A stretch of 64,000 bases of DNA from Phaeodactylibacter luteus (lineage in GTDB: Bacteria > Bacteroidota > Bacteroidia > Chitinophagales > Saprospiraceae), in contig NZ_VOOR01000007.1 of NCBI RefSeq assembly GCF_007993045.1, forward strand, positions 1 to 64,000, read 5' to 3'. The position numbers and the translations under genes are program-made. The stretch's first letter is position 1; each line of letters opens with the position of its first letter. Shown piece after piece: positions 26,374 to 34,689 of this stretch. The notes beneath the pieces were generated by a model, which did not search any database, was not told the DNA's origin, and saw nothing but the letters and a program-made list of their open reading frames with translations.

Positions 26374-28926
26374 TTAGCGTAAAACTTGGAACTTCTTATT
26401 GACTACGCCATCCTTTGTGAAAGCGCTCAACACATACATCCCGTTTTGGAAATTCGTGAGGGGCACCTGCATCCGATTCCCGAAGACGGCCTCTGTATCA
26501 TAAAGAACCCGTCCGGTCAGATCATAAACAACTACTTTTTGCAGGTCGCGCTGCCCGTTCATATGCACATTGATGAAGTCCCTATTTGAAGGGTTGGGGT
26601 ACAGCTTCAACAAGTGCTGATCGAGAGGCTGTGCCTCGTCTTCTTCATCAAAAAGAATGTGTACGGTAGCACCAGAGACATTCATCCCGAAGGACTGCCC
26701 GGCTCCATTCATGACCGTAGAGGTGCCGCCACCGACTTGGAGGGCCAGTTCGTTGTCATCATCACGGAAGCCATCAAGGTCATCGGAAATGATAAACCTC
26801 ACCGTACCGATACGGCCGTGCCCGCTTGTGGCAATCGCATTGGTGCGGGTAAAGGCGGCATCAAGCCTCCCTGCCTGATCATCTCGCTGCATATGAAGCA
26901 CTGCCGAGTTGTAAGTCAGCCAGCTATTGGATTCAAAATCAATAGCTACAGAGCCAGGCACTACGAAATCAGGGTTGTAATTGAAGGGGAAGGTGAAGCC
27001 ATAAATATTTTCGGCAGGATCATTAGGCGTACCGAGCAGCATAGGCAGCTCTACCAAATCGCCGGGGCTGACAAAGATATTGCCCGACAGCACGATCTCA
27101 TCCTCATAGTAAGGCATTTTCACAGCAGTCATACTGTGGGCACGCCCATAAAACTGGCTAATTGCGACCGTATCGAGTGCGGTAATCACGCTATCTCCAT
27201 CTGTATCAAGGTGCTTGAGGTCTATAGGCAACACTTCAACGGGCCCTTCCCAGTCATCGCCATATTGGCCGTACCAAACATCGAAATTGACATCTGAGCG
27301 GGGGTGCCCCACCTCTCCTGTGGCCAAGCCTATCGGCAGGAGGTCTTCCATATTCACTACGCCATCAAAGTTGGTATCACCAGACCAGATGCAATCATCA
27401 AAACACATTGGGCTCTCCCCATCCCCTACATTCAGGATTTCGATATCGATCTTTACGGTTTTCTGGAAAGCACAGCTGCCATTTGCACGGACGCAGTAAG
27501 TCAGCTCGATTTCATCATTGCCCTGTTCCACCCCTTCATTAGGTATATAAATGACAAGGTTATAGCCTTTGACTTGCTGCCCAAAGATCAAGGTATCCAC
27601 ATGGCCTTCCAAAAATTGGGTTTGACCCATGCTGCCGCTTTCAACGATCTCGAAATTGTAGGTTTGAATGGGCACACTATAGCCTACGATAAGCGGCGTC
27701 TTTTTAGGCGTGCTCATTTGGAAATTCGTGAGGGAGGGCTCGTATTCACTTACATAAACATAAACCTTAGCAATTTCAGAATCTCCAGCGCCTCCGGGGG
27801 GGCAGGAAGAATAGGTGAACCAATCCACTCCGGTAAACCCGGCAGGGGGAGTGTAGCGGAATACGCCCCGGCCATCTGTTTGAGGTGTGTAGCTGACCGT
27901 GCCATACTGTGCCCCCTGCTGCAGGTTGACACAGCTCGCACTATTGCCGTAGCCATCGTTCGCTAAAACGTTGAACTCTGTTTCCCCATCGAAAGGCGTA
28001 ATGTACACCTCGTCATCAACGGCAAAGGTATTGTCCTCGAAGTCAAGCACCTCCACTTGAATAACCTTAGACATGCCATTGTACTCGAAAACGAGGTAAT
28101 CACCCCCCGTGAACCCCTGTTGGGGCTGATAGGATGCGATAAAGCCAGACTGATCATAAGTGCCGTTTTCCGGGCTTTGGACCAGTAGGTATTCTTGTGG
28201 GACAAAAACAGGGAGCTCCTGCCCACGTTCAGTGAAAAGGACCGTAGTATCAGGGATATGCCCTTCCTCGCCCAAGACATTTACGATGACCGTGCCCCTG
28301 TCACAGGCGCCGGCGTTGTCGCAGACTACATAGTTGAGGTAAGCAATGCCCTGAAACCCCGGCGCAGGGGTAAAACGGATTTGCGGGCTGCCGCTCACGA
28401 AATCGGCGGTGCCGTTGTTGACAAGCGGGATATTTTTGATGTGGATATTGCCCGTAGTCGTAAAATCGTTAGCCAGGACATCAATAAACACCTCTTCGCC
28501 CGTGGTCGTCGTTGCCTGATCAGGATGAGCAGCGACCGCTGATGGCTGTACCGAAATGTGAAAATTAACCTGCTCGTAGGTAAAGACAGAAGTATTGGGC
28601 TGTTTTTTCCAAACCAAAACCCGGAAGTTGTCAGAGCCCAAAGCCCCGTCCTCCCGGCGATAGGTGAGGGTGTAATGGAAAGGCTCCGTTTCTATCCAGG
28701 AAACGGTGCCAAATTCTGGCTGTGAAAGCAGCGTAGGGTCATTCGGCTCCGAAGTGAAGTCAATCTGAGCCGTAACTGAACTGTAGCCAGGAGCCTCGTA
28801 AATAGTATCCCGGACAGTCTCCTGCGCCCAGGCCATCACAGGGAGCCCGAACAAAAGCAGGATTTGGAACAGTTTTTGCTTGTGTAAAAATACATTCATG
28901 GATTGTGGATTTGACCTTGGCTTCAT
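26374..28926 (-). CDS. T9SS-exported multidomain protein with cadherin/Ig-like, dockerin-like and cohesin-like segments
   Basis: 850 residues; a second ATG at 28899 sits directly before the signal peptide (ending AWAQ) and may be the true start. Successive Ig/cadherin-like domains (about 130-500) show DVLANDF, FTPAPGFQGIAYLNYVVCDNAG and YTPPAGFTGVDWFTY. A dockerin-like segment (about 515-600: SGDTNFDGVVNMEDLLPIG, DTDGDSVITALDTVAIS) is followed by a cohesin-like beta-sandwich (about 620-750: VSPGDLVELPMLL, YGFTFPFNYNP). A type A T9SS sorting domain ends it (LYPNPSNRDFINV ... GMYVLSAFTKDG). The two acidic loop repeats probably bind calcium. Confidence 0.85.
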   Translation of the reverse strand: MKPRSNPQSMNVFLHKQKLFQILLLFGLPVMAWAQETVRDTIYEAPGYSSVTAQIDFTSEPNDPTLLSQPEFGTVSWIETEPFHYTLTYRREDGALGSDNFRVLVWKKQPNTSVFTYEQVNFHISVQPSAVAAHPDQATTTTGEEVFIDVLANDFTTTGNIHIKNIPLVNNGTADFVSGSPQIRFTPAPGFQGIAYLNYVVCDNAGACDRGTVIVNVLGEEGHIPDTTVLFTERGQELPVFVPQEYLLVQSPENGTYDQSGFIASYQPQQGFTGGDYLVFEYNGMSKVIQVEVLDFEDNTFAVDDEVYITPFDGETEFNVLANDGYGNSASCVNLQQGAQYGTVSYTPQTDGRGVFRYTPPAGFTGVDWFTYSSCPPGGAGDSEIAKVYVYVSEYEPSLTNFQMSTPKKTPLIVGYSVPIQTYNFEIVESGSMGQTQFLEGHVDTLIFGQQVKGYNLVIYIPNEGVEQGNDEIELTYCVRANGSCAFQKTVKIDIEILNVGDGESPMCFDDCIWSGDTNFDGVVNMEDLLPIGLATGEVGHPRSDVNFDVWYGQYGDDWEGPVEVLPIDLKHLDTDGDSVITALDTVAISQFYGRAHSMTAVKMPYYEDEIVLSGNIFVSPGDLVELPMLLGTPNDPAENIYGFTFPFNYNPDFVVPGSVAIDFESNSWLTYNSAVLHMQRDDQAGRLDAAFTRTNAIATSGHGRIGTVRFIISDDLDGFRDDDNELALQVGGGTSTVMNGAGQSFGMNVSGATVHILFDEEDEAQPLDQHLLKLYPNPSNRDFINVHMNGQRDLQKVVVYDLTGRVLYDTEAVFGNRMQVPLTNFQNGMYVLSAFTKDGVVNKKFQVLR

Positions 28927-29114
28927 CGTGGACTATGAAGCCAGGTTTTCATTGCTTGCGTGAAACTAAAGTACAACAATTCTAAAAGTTTGTACGCATT
29001 TGAGACGGATAAGTTCCGTCTTGCGTACTCTCGTTTCCTTCTCTTTCATCCGGCTGATGCCTAAAAAGGCTAGACAAACCTAAAGGAACAGCTAGATTGT
29101 GAAAAAAATATCCT

Positions 29115-29122
29115 TACTTTTG
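29115..29122 (+). promoter_or_regulatory. Candidate -7 box for the 473-residue unknown
   Basis: TACTTTTG is a perfect TAnnTTTG match 90 bp before the ATG at 29212. A TTG at 29097-29099 is only 15 bp upstream, shorter than usual. The rest of the 28927-29211 gap shows nothing further. Confidence 0.4.
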
Positions 29123-29211
29123 TGCTTAATCCCGGTGCTATAGAGGGGCTTTCAGACCGGTCTTGATGTAGTTTTCGTTGCTATGGTCCAAAAATAACTA
29201 AAACACCTGAC

Positions 29212-30633
29212 ATGCACAACAGTAAGCTGTATGCCATCCTCAGGCACTTTGACAAATACGAGCAGAACCGGTGCCGCAAATACATCACCTCGCCCTACTT
29301 CAACCGCAGCGATGCCCTGGCCAGCCTGTACGACCATTTTACGGGCCATATCAATGGCAAAGCGGTAAAGCTAGGGAAAGAAGAGGTGTGGGAGGTTTTG
29401 CAGCCAGGCTCCCCTTATGATGATACCCGCTACAGAAAATACTGTTCTGACCTGCTCAAGCTCGTCGAAGGCTATCTGGCCCAGCAGGTCTACGAGCAAA
29501 ACCCCATAGAGCAGGCTGCGCACTTCATGCAGGCCGTTGAGAACAGGAGGATCGATGCCCTGACCGCTACCGCCATGCGGACGGCCAAGCGGATTTCGGC
29601 CAAACAAAAATACCGTTCTGCAGACTATTACCTCCATCAGTACCAGATCGAGCGCCAGAAGTACGACCTCACCGAGTTTGAAAACAAACGCTCCGACCGG
29701 ACCAATATTGAAGACATTTCTAAAAACCTCGACCTCTTTTACCTTGCTGAAAAGCTCCGTATCCTTTGCGCGGGGATCACTCAGCAGACTTTCGTCAAAG
29801 TAGAGTACCAGTTCTCGCTGGTCAATGAAATATTGCAGGAGCTCCAACAAGTAGATTACAGCGACTACCCCCCTGTTGCACTGTACTACCAAATTTACCT
29901 GACCCTCACAGAGTCAGAAAAAGAAGAGCACTACCACAAGCTCAAAAACCTGCTCAATGATTACGGCCACCTCTTCCCTGCCAGGGAGGCCAAGGACGTC
30001 CTCTACATGGCCGCCCAGAATTATTGCATCCGCAAAATCAACAAGGGCAACCGGCAGTTCACCCAAGAGCTCTTTTCCCTTTACCAGGACCTCCTTTCCA
30101 AAGACATCCTCACTGTGGACGGTGAGCTCTCCCCTTGGTATTTTAAAAACATCATCAATATTTCTCTGCGGGTGGGCGAATACGACTGGGCAGAAGAGTT
30201 CATCAAGGCGTATTCCCCAAGCCTGCCCGAACAGGTACGGGAGAACTCCCTCTCTTACAACCTCGCGCAGGTTTTCTTTTTCCGTAAAGAATACGAAAAG
30301 GTGCTGGAGCAACTGAGGAACGTAGAGTACGATGACGTCGCCTACAACTTAGGCTCAAAAACCATGCTGCTCCACACCTATTATGAAACGGATGAGATCG
30401 AGCCCTTGCACAGCCTGTTCGAAAGTTTCCGCGCTTACCTCAACCGGCATAAAGACATCCCGGCCAACCGGAGGAAAAACTACGGCAACCTCATCCGGTT
30501 CACCCGCAAACTTACGCGGATCGTCCCCGGAGACCATGCTTCTGTAGAAAAACTGCGCAAAGAGCTCGGTGAGACCAAAAATGTTGCAAGCCTAAACTGG
30601 CTAAAAGAAAAGCTGGCAGAACTGGAGCATTGA
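29212..30633 (+). CDS. Helical protein of unknown function
   Basis: 473 residues, no signal peptide or membrane segment; probably cytosolic. Rich in charged residues, Tyr and Leu, with regular helical segments (KYRSADYYLHQYQIERQKYD, EYDWAEEFIKAYSPSLPEQ, EYEKVLEQLRNVEYDDVAYN) suggesting a TPR-like alpha-solenoid. I recognise no catalytic motif and no named family. It stands alone between a T9SS gene and the initiator tRNA. Confidence 0.75.
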   Translation: MHNSKLYAILRHFDKYEQNRCRKYITSPYFNRSDALASLYDHFTGHINGKAVKLGKEEVWEVLQPGSPYDDTRYRKYCSDLLKLVEGYLAQQVYEQNPIEQAAHFMQAVENRRIDALTATAMRTAKRISAKQKYRSADYYLHQYQIERQKYDLTEFENKRSDRTNIEDISKNLDLFYLAEKLRILCAGITQQTFVKVEYQFSLVNEILQELQQVDYSDYPPVALYYQIYLTLTESEKEEHYHKLKNLLNDYGHLFPAREAKDVLYMAAQNYCIRKINKGNRQFTQELFSLYQDLLSKDILTVDGELSPWYFKNIINISLRVGEYDWAEEFIKAYSPSLPEQVRENSLSYNLAQVFFFRKEYEKVLEQLRNVEYDDVAYNLGSKTMLLHTYYETDEIEPLHSLFESFRAYLNRHKDIPANRRKNYGNLIRFTRKLTRIVPGDHASVEKLRKELGETKNVASLNWLKEKLAELEH

Positions 30634-30730
30634 ATAGGCCCAATTGATTATTGGCTGCCGCATACCCACCCTGCTCTTGACGGCAAAACCGGGTGTTCAG
30701 CCTTTTCAAAACACGGCAGCTGAAATATGT

Positions 30731-30772
30731 ACAAAAAAAATAAAGCCTTGTAAACCAATGGCTTACAAGGCT
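30731..30772 (-). terminator. Terminator of the initiator tRNA gene
   Basis: 10-bp stem AGCCTTGTAA / TTACAAGGCT, 9-nt loop; the minus strand continues into TTTATTTTTTTT. Confidence 0.92.
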
Positions 30773-30778
30773 AATTTG

Positions 30779-30851
<73 letters not shown>

Positions 30852-30890
30852 ATTTTGTTGACCGCTTTGCTCTTCTGCGTTAGCGGACTG

Positions 30891-30921
30891 CAAATATATA
30901 GGCACATAATGGGATAAACAA
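30891..30921 (-). promoter_or_regulatory. Promoter of tRNA-fMet
   Basis: On the minus strand TTG, 20 bp, TATATTTG: an exact match to the Bacteroidota TTG/TAnnTTTG promoter, 40 bp before the tRNA. Confidence 0.8.
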
Positions 30922-30979
30922 GTTTTTTTTTAAAAAAATAAAAAAACAACTGCCCCGCTACTCGTTTCCTTTACGCTGC

Positions 30980-31152
30980 CCCTAGTTCCTTAAGTCATAA
31001 ATCTCTGATAATTAAGTTGAAGTTATTTTCCGGCTAATCAAGGCGAAGGGTCGCGACTTTAGCCCGAGCTAAAGGAGCGGTTCTTTAACGAAGCGTAGGC
31101 GGAAAAGAACGAAACTTGGGGTAGCAAGGGTTTATGGCTTGAGGCACTGGGC
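30980..31152. mobile_element. MITE-like element with about 22-bp imperfect terminal inverted repeats
   Basis: Ends CCTAGTTCCTTAAGTCATAAA and, inverted, CCAGTGCCTCAAGCCATAAA. The interior TTATTTTCCGGCTAATCAAG followed by GCGAAG resembles the interior of the element at 43710-43871 (CTATTTTCCAGCTCGCAAGG). No coding capacity. Confidence 0.6.
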
Positions 31153-31179
31153 ACCAAGGCTATCTTGGCTTATTTTTCT

Positions 31180-31373
31180 AGAGCGTGTTGGGGTTTTGGC
31201 CTTCTAGTCGAAAACGAGCAAATTTTTGATTAGACGAGACCCGAAAACCGGAGTTTAGCCAGGCCCCGCTTTTGATGCACAAAAGCGGGAAGGATTTCCG
31301 GGGCGGAGCATGAGCGAAAAAGAGTCCCGCTGTCTAGCGGGATAGACCGATTACTAAAGTCCCAATACGCTCT
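31180..31373 (+). mobile_element. MITE-like direct repeat A
   Basis: 194 bp with termini GAGCGTGTTGGGGTTTTGG and, inverted, GAGCGTATTGGGACTTT. An internal hairpin CCCGCTTTTGTGCATCAAAA-type arm pair is present. Flanks CTA and TTA fit a TNA target. About 90 percent identical by eye to repeat B. Confidence 0.75.
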
Positions 31374-31577
31374 TAGTGGCCATAACTCAGCTTTTGTCAT
31401 TTGGATGTTAATATTATTCCCTGCAAAAGGAGATATTAGCATTTTATTTTTCGGCAGCTGGTGCAAACACAAAATTTGTAAACCTCTGGCTTCCGTTTTT
31501 TCCAGCTTTCTGCTGATTGGCTAGGCCTTCATCCTGCCAACGCGCGAAAAAAGCATTCAATGCACTCTCGTTCTAAG

Positions 31578-31769
31578 GAGCGTGTTGGGATTTTGGCCTT
31601 CTAGTCGAAAACTAGCAAATTTTTGATTAGACGAAACCCGAAAACCGGAGCTTAGCCAAGTCCCGCTTTTGATGTACAAAAGCGGGAAGGATTTTCGGGG
31701 CGAAGCATAAGCGAAAAAGTGTCCCGCTGTCTAGCGGGATAGACCGATTACTAAAGTCCCAACACGCTC
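31578..31769 (+). mobile_element. MITE-like direct repeat B
   Basis: Second copy of element A, 205 bp further on: GAGCGTGTTGGGATTTTGG to GTCCCAACACGCTC, with TAA on the right flank and TAA plus one G on the left. It ends 118 bp before the lysyl-oxidase-like gene and may carry or displace its promoter. Confidence 0.75.
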
Positions 31770-31887
31770 TAAAACCTAGATGTACAGCTTTGTATCCCTT
31801 TGCGCTTTCAACAAAGCACCAGCCCAAAGTCGTGCAAAACCTATCATTAATCGAAAATTCAACTTTTCCAGTGTAAACTCCCTCTTC

Positions 31888-34284
31888 ATGAAAAAAGTGT
31901 ACTTTTTTTTACTAGCGCTGCCCTTGCTCGGGCACTACACCCTCCAAGCACAGGAAGATTGCCCCCAAGGGGAACGCCTGCTCCTTGTTGAAATCCTCAC
32001 TGATGCCTACGGGTACGAAACAGCATGGTCTGTATCAGACCCGGCGGGCAATGTGTATGGCAGCAGTGATTTTTTCGCTTACGAAAACAACGCCCTCTAC
32101 CAGGCTGAAGTCTGCATACCAGACTCCACCTGCATTGCATTCAACATCGAAGACTCTTTCGGCGATGGGATTTTCTCCCCCGGCTACTATATGCTGGTCT
32201 TGGACGGAGATACCATAGCCTTGGGCGGGCAAAACTTTACCGATGCCATTGAGGAGTCTTTCAATTGCCAGCCCGGGCAGAAGTGCAATACGGCTATCAC
32301 CGTATCAGAAGGCCAATACATCGCTGAATTTGACGACACCTGGTATTCCTTCACCCCTGATTCTGTAGGGACCTACCTCATCAGCACGTGCGGGCTAAGC
32401 GACTGCAATACCAAAATCTGGATTTACGACACCTGCAACGGTATTACTATTGCCGAAGACAATCAGAGCACCATATTCTATAATGACGATGAAAATGACT
32501 GCGCCCCACAAGCAGTGGTCGAGGCGTACTTTGACCCCGAGGCGACCTACCTGATCCGCATCGGAGACCATGAGGACGCCTGCGAAGGGGCCATCAGCTG
32601 GGAGCTCACCTACACCGGGCCGGTCGTAGGCTGCACAGACCCGGCCTCCTGCAACTTCAACCCGCTCGCTTCCGTTGATGATGGCTCCTGCCTGCCCCAA
32701 GGCGACCCCGATTGCCCTGCTGCACCGGACCTCCTCATCCGGCAGGACATCCTCGAGTCTTCCATCTACCTGACCACCATCAACTCCACAGACCCCTGCC
32801 TGATCGAGGAAGGCTGCCTGCACGGCTATGGCCAAAGGGATATCATACGGTTTACCACCCATATCGCCAATATCGGAGAGCTCGACTACTTCATCGGCCA
32901 GCCAGCCTTTTCCAATACTCAATTCACTTGGGACAACTGCCACAACCACTTCCACTATGATGGGTACGCAGAGTACATCCTCTTCGAAGAAGATGGCACG
33001 GAGCTCCCGATCGGCTTTAAAAATGGTTTCTGCGTCATCGACCTCGGATGTACGACGGGCTCCCCTCAGTACGGCTGCAACAACATGGGCATCACAGCAG
33101 GCTGCCACGACATCTACTCCTCCGGGCTCGAGTGCCAGTGGATCGACATTACCGATGTACAGGACGGGCGCTACACCTTTGTCACCCGGGTCAATTGGGA
33201 CAACGCGCCGGATAAGCTCGGCCGGGTAGAAAGAGATACCCTGAACAACTGGGCACAGGTCTGTATATTGCTCGACCGCTCTTCCGGAGCCTTGGAAATC
33301 TCTCTGGATGACAATTGCGACCCCTATGTAGACTGTACAGGTACGCCTTATGGCGGTACAGCCGTAGATTGCAACGGCGAATGCGGTGGCACCGCCCTCC
33401 ACGGAGACCTCGACTTCAACGGGGAACAGGAAATTTCAGATGCCATGGAATACGTCACCAACTTGTTCGATGACGACCTCGATGCCCTCCCTTGTAACGA
33501 CCTGAACGCTGACGGGGAAATCACAGTGTACGATGCTAGCCTGCTCGCCAACTGTGTCAACTACGGCGTAGCTCATGCTCACGATGGCAGCGGCGCCCAC
33601 GACCACTGCAATTTCCCCGCTGGGCTTACCAATGAAACCGATACTACTGTGCTGGCCATCATCGGCACCAATTTTGAAGAAAACTACGTCGATATCGGCC
33701 TGTACAACAATTCTGCCCGTATCAACGCCTATCAATTCGAAATGAGCGGGCTAGAGATCATGAGCGTGGAAAGCTTAGTTGACCCCGAAGAATACCCCGC
33801 TGCTATGTACGGGGCTGGCCAACGGGTAGTCGGCATTTCCTATCAGGACTCTACCATCAACAAAACCAATGCCATTCAGCCCCTCTGCCGGGTTTACTTC
33901 AGCCAGGCTACGGCCGATTATATCTGCATTGAAGAGGCCACAGAGGTCATCAACTACCATCAGGAGCGCACCCTGACCTATCTGCTCAATGCATGCGTGG
34001 AGTACGAAGCGCCGGTGGGCCTAAGGAATGCGCTACGGGAGGTGCCGGTCTCCGTTGCGCCCAACCCTTTTGCCAATGAAACACTGCTCTCTTTCCCGAA
34101 CCCTAATCAGGAGGAGTTCCGCCTGGAAATCCTTGATGCTCAGGGCAAGATAGTACAGGCTATTGAAGGCATATCCGGCACTCAGGCCCGCGTGGACGGC
34201 TCCCAATTGCCTGCCGGGCTTTACTTTTTCCGCCTGAGCAGCCAAACAGGAATGGCCAGCGGAAGGCTTTCTGTAAAACGTTAA
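31888..34284 (+). CDS. T9SS-exported lysyl-oxidase-like protein
   Basis: 798 residues from the ATG at 31888 (MKKVYFFLLALPLLG), after which a signal peptide ends LQAQ. The N-terminal half has beta domains (with FNIEDSFGDGIFSPGYYMLVL) and a CTDPASCNFNPLASVDDGSC module. The lysyl-oxidase domain (about 280-465) has the copper site WDNCHNHFH (His352, His354, His356), the cofactor-precursor Lys378 in GFKNGFC and Tyr410 in CHDIYSSG, then LECQWIDITDV, which closely matches animal LOX. A dockerin-like segment (LDFNGEQEISDAMEYV, LNADGEITVYDASLLA) and a type A T9SS sorting domain (VSVAPNPFANETLLSF ... AGLYFFRLSS) follow. Predicted to oxidise lysine side-chain amines to aldehydes and cross-link extracellular protein; substrate unknown. 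Confidence 0.87.
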   Translation: MKKVYFFLLALPLLGHYTLQAQEDCPQGERLLLVEILTDAYGYETAWSVSDPAGNVYGSSDFFAYENNALYQAEVCIPDSTCIAFNIEDSFGDGIFSPGYYMLVLDGDTIALGGQNFTDAIEESFNCQPGQKCNTAITVSEGQYIAEFDDTWYSFTPDSVGTYLISTCGLSDCNTKIWIYDTCNGITIAEDNQSTIFYNDDENDCAPQAVVEAYFDPEATYLIRIGDHEDACEGAISWELTYTGPVVGCTDPASCNFNPLASVDDGSCLPQGDPDCPAAPDLLIRQDILESSIYLTTINSTDPCLIEEGCLHGYGQRDIIRFTTHIANIGELDYFIGQPAFSNTQFTWDNCHNHFHYDGYAEYILFEEDGTELPIGFKNGFCVIDLGCTTGSPQYGCNNMGITAGCHDIYSSGLECQWIDITDVQDGRYTFVTRVNWDNAPDKLGRVERDTLNNWAQVCILLDRSSGALEISLDDNCDPYVDCTGTPYGGTAVDCNGECGGTALHGDLDFNGEQEISDAMEYVTNLFDDDLDALPCNDLNADGEITVYDASLLANCVNYGVAHAHDGSGAHDHCNFPAGLTNETDTTVLAIIGTNFEENYVDIGLYNNSARINAYQFEMSGLEIMSVESLVDPEEYPAAMYGAGQRVVGISYQDSTINKTNAIQPLCRVYFSQATADYICIEEATEVINYHQERTLTYLLNACVEYEAPVGLRNALREVPVSVAPNPFANETLLSFPNPNQEEFRLEILDAQGKIVQAIEGISGTQARVDGSQLPAGLYFFRLSSQTGMASGRLSVKR

Positions 34285-34302
34285 CAGCAAGTATCGCCAA
34301 TC

Positions 34303-34489
34303 GGGCACAAACCGGATTGCCGTTCTTTTGGGGCCTGCTCCTGCCAGCGGGCAGGAGCCGCTATGCTGCGGGGCTCGCTATCCGCTCGGCCCTGTCGGGC
34401 TTGCCACCCCTTCGCAGCGCTAGGCCAATGCCAGGCTGAAGCCCCAACAGCAGCATAAACGCCTGCCACATTTTGGGGTTCCACGCCCC
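34303..34489 (-). repeat. Interspersed palindromic repeat, copy 6
   Basis: Inverted copy from GGGCACAAACC to GGTTCCACGCCCC, 19 bp after the lysyl-oxidase-like stop and before the shared terminator. Confidence 0.85.
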
Positions 34490-34503
34490 TCCAATCTAAG
34501 GCT

Positions 34504-34545
34504 AAAAAAGCCCGGTGCGCTTTGCAAGCGCAACCGGGCTTTTTT
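34504..34545. terminator. Bidirectional terminator between convergent T9SS genes
   Basis: 13-bp stem AAAAAAGCCCGGT / ACCGGGCTTTTTT with an inner GCGC/GCGC extension. U-tracts lie on both strands, serving the LOX-like and M4 protease genes. Confidence 0.92.
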
Positions 34546-34689
34546 ATAGCGGAACAGAGGGCCTAAAACCAGTACTCCAGCATGTGCTGCTTTCTTCAGC
34601 TCAGCCGGGGGAGGCTATGATCTGCGCCCCCCAAGCACCGGCGGCCCCAACAGCAATAGCTGCCGGGGCCGTTGCCATCAGCGCCCCTC

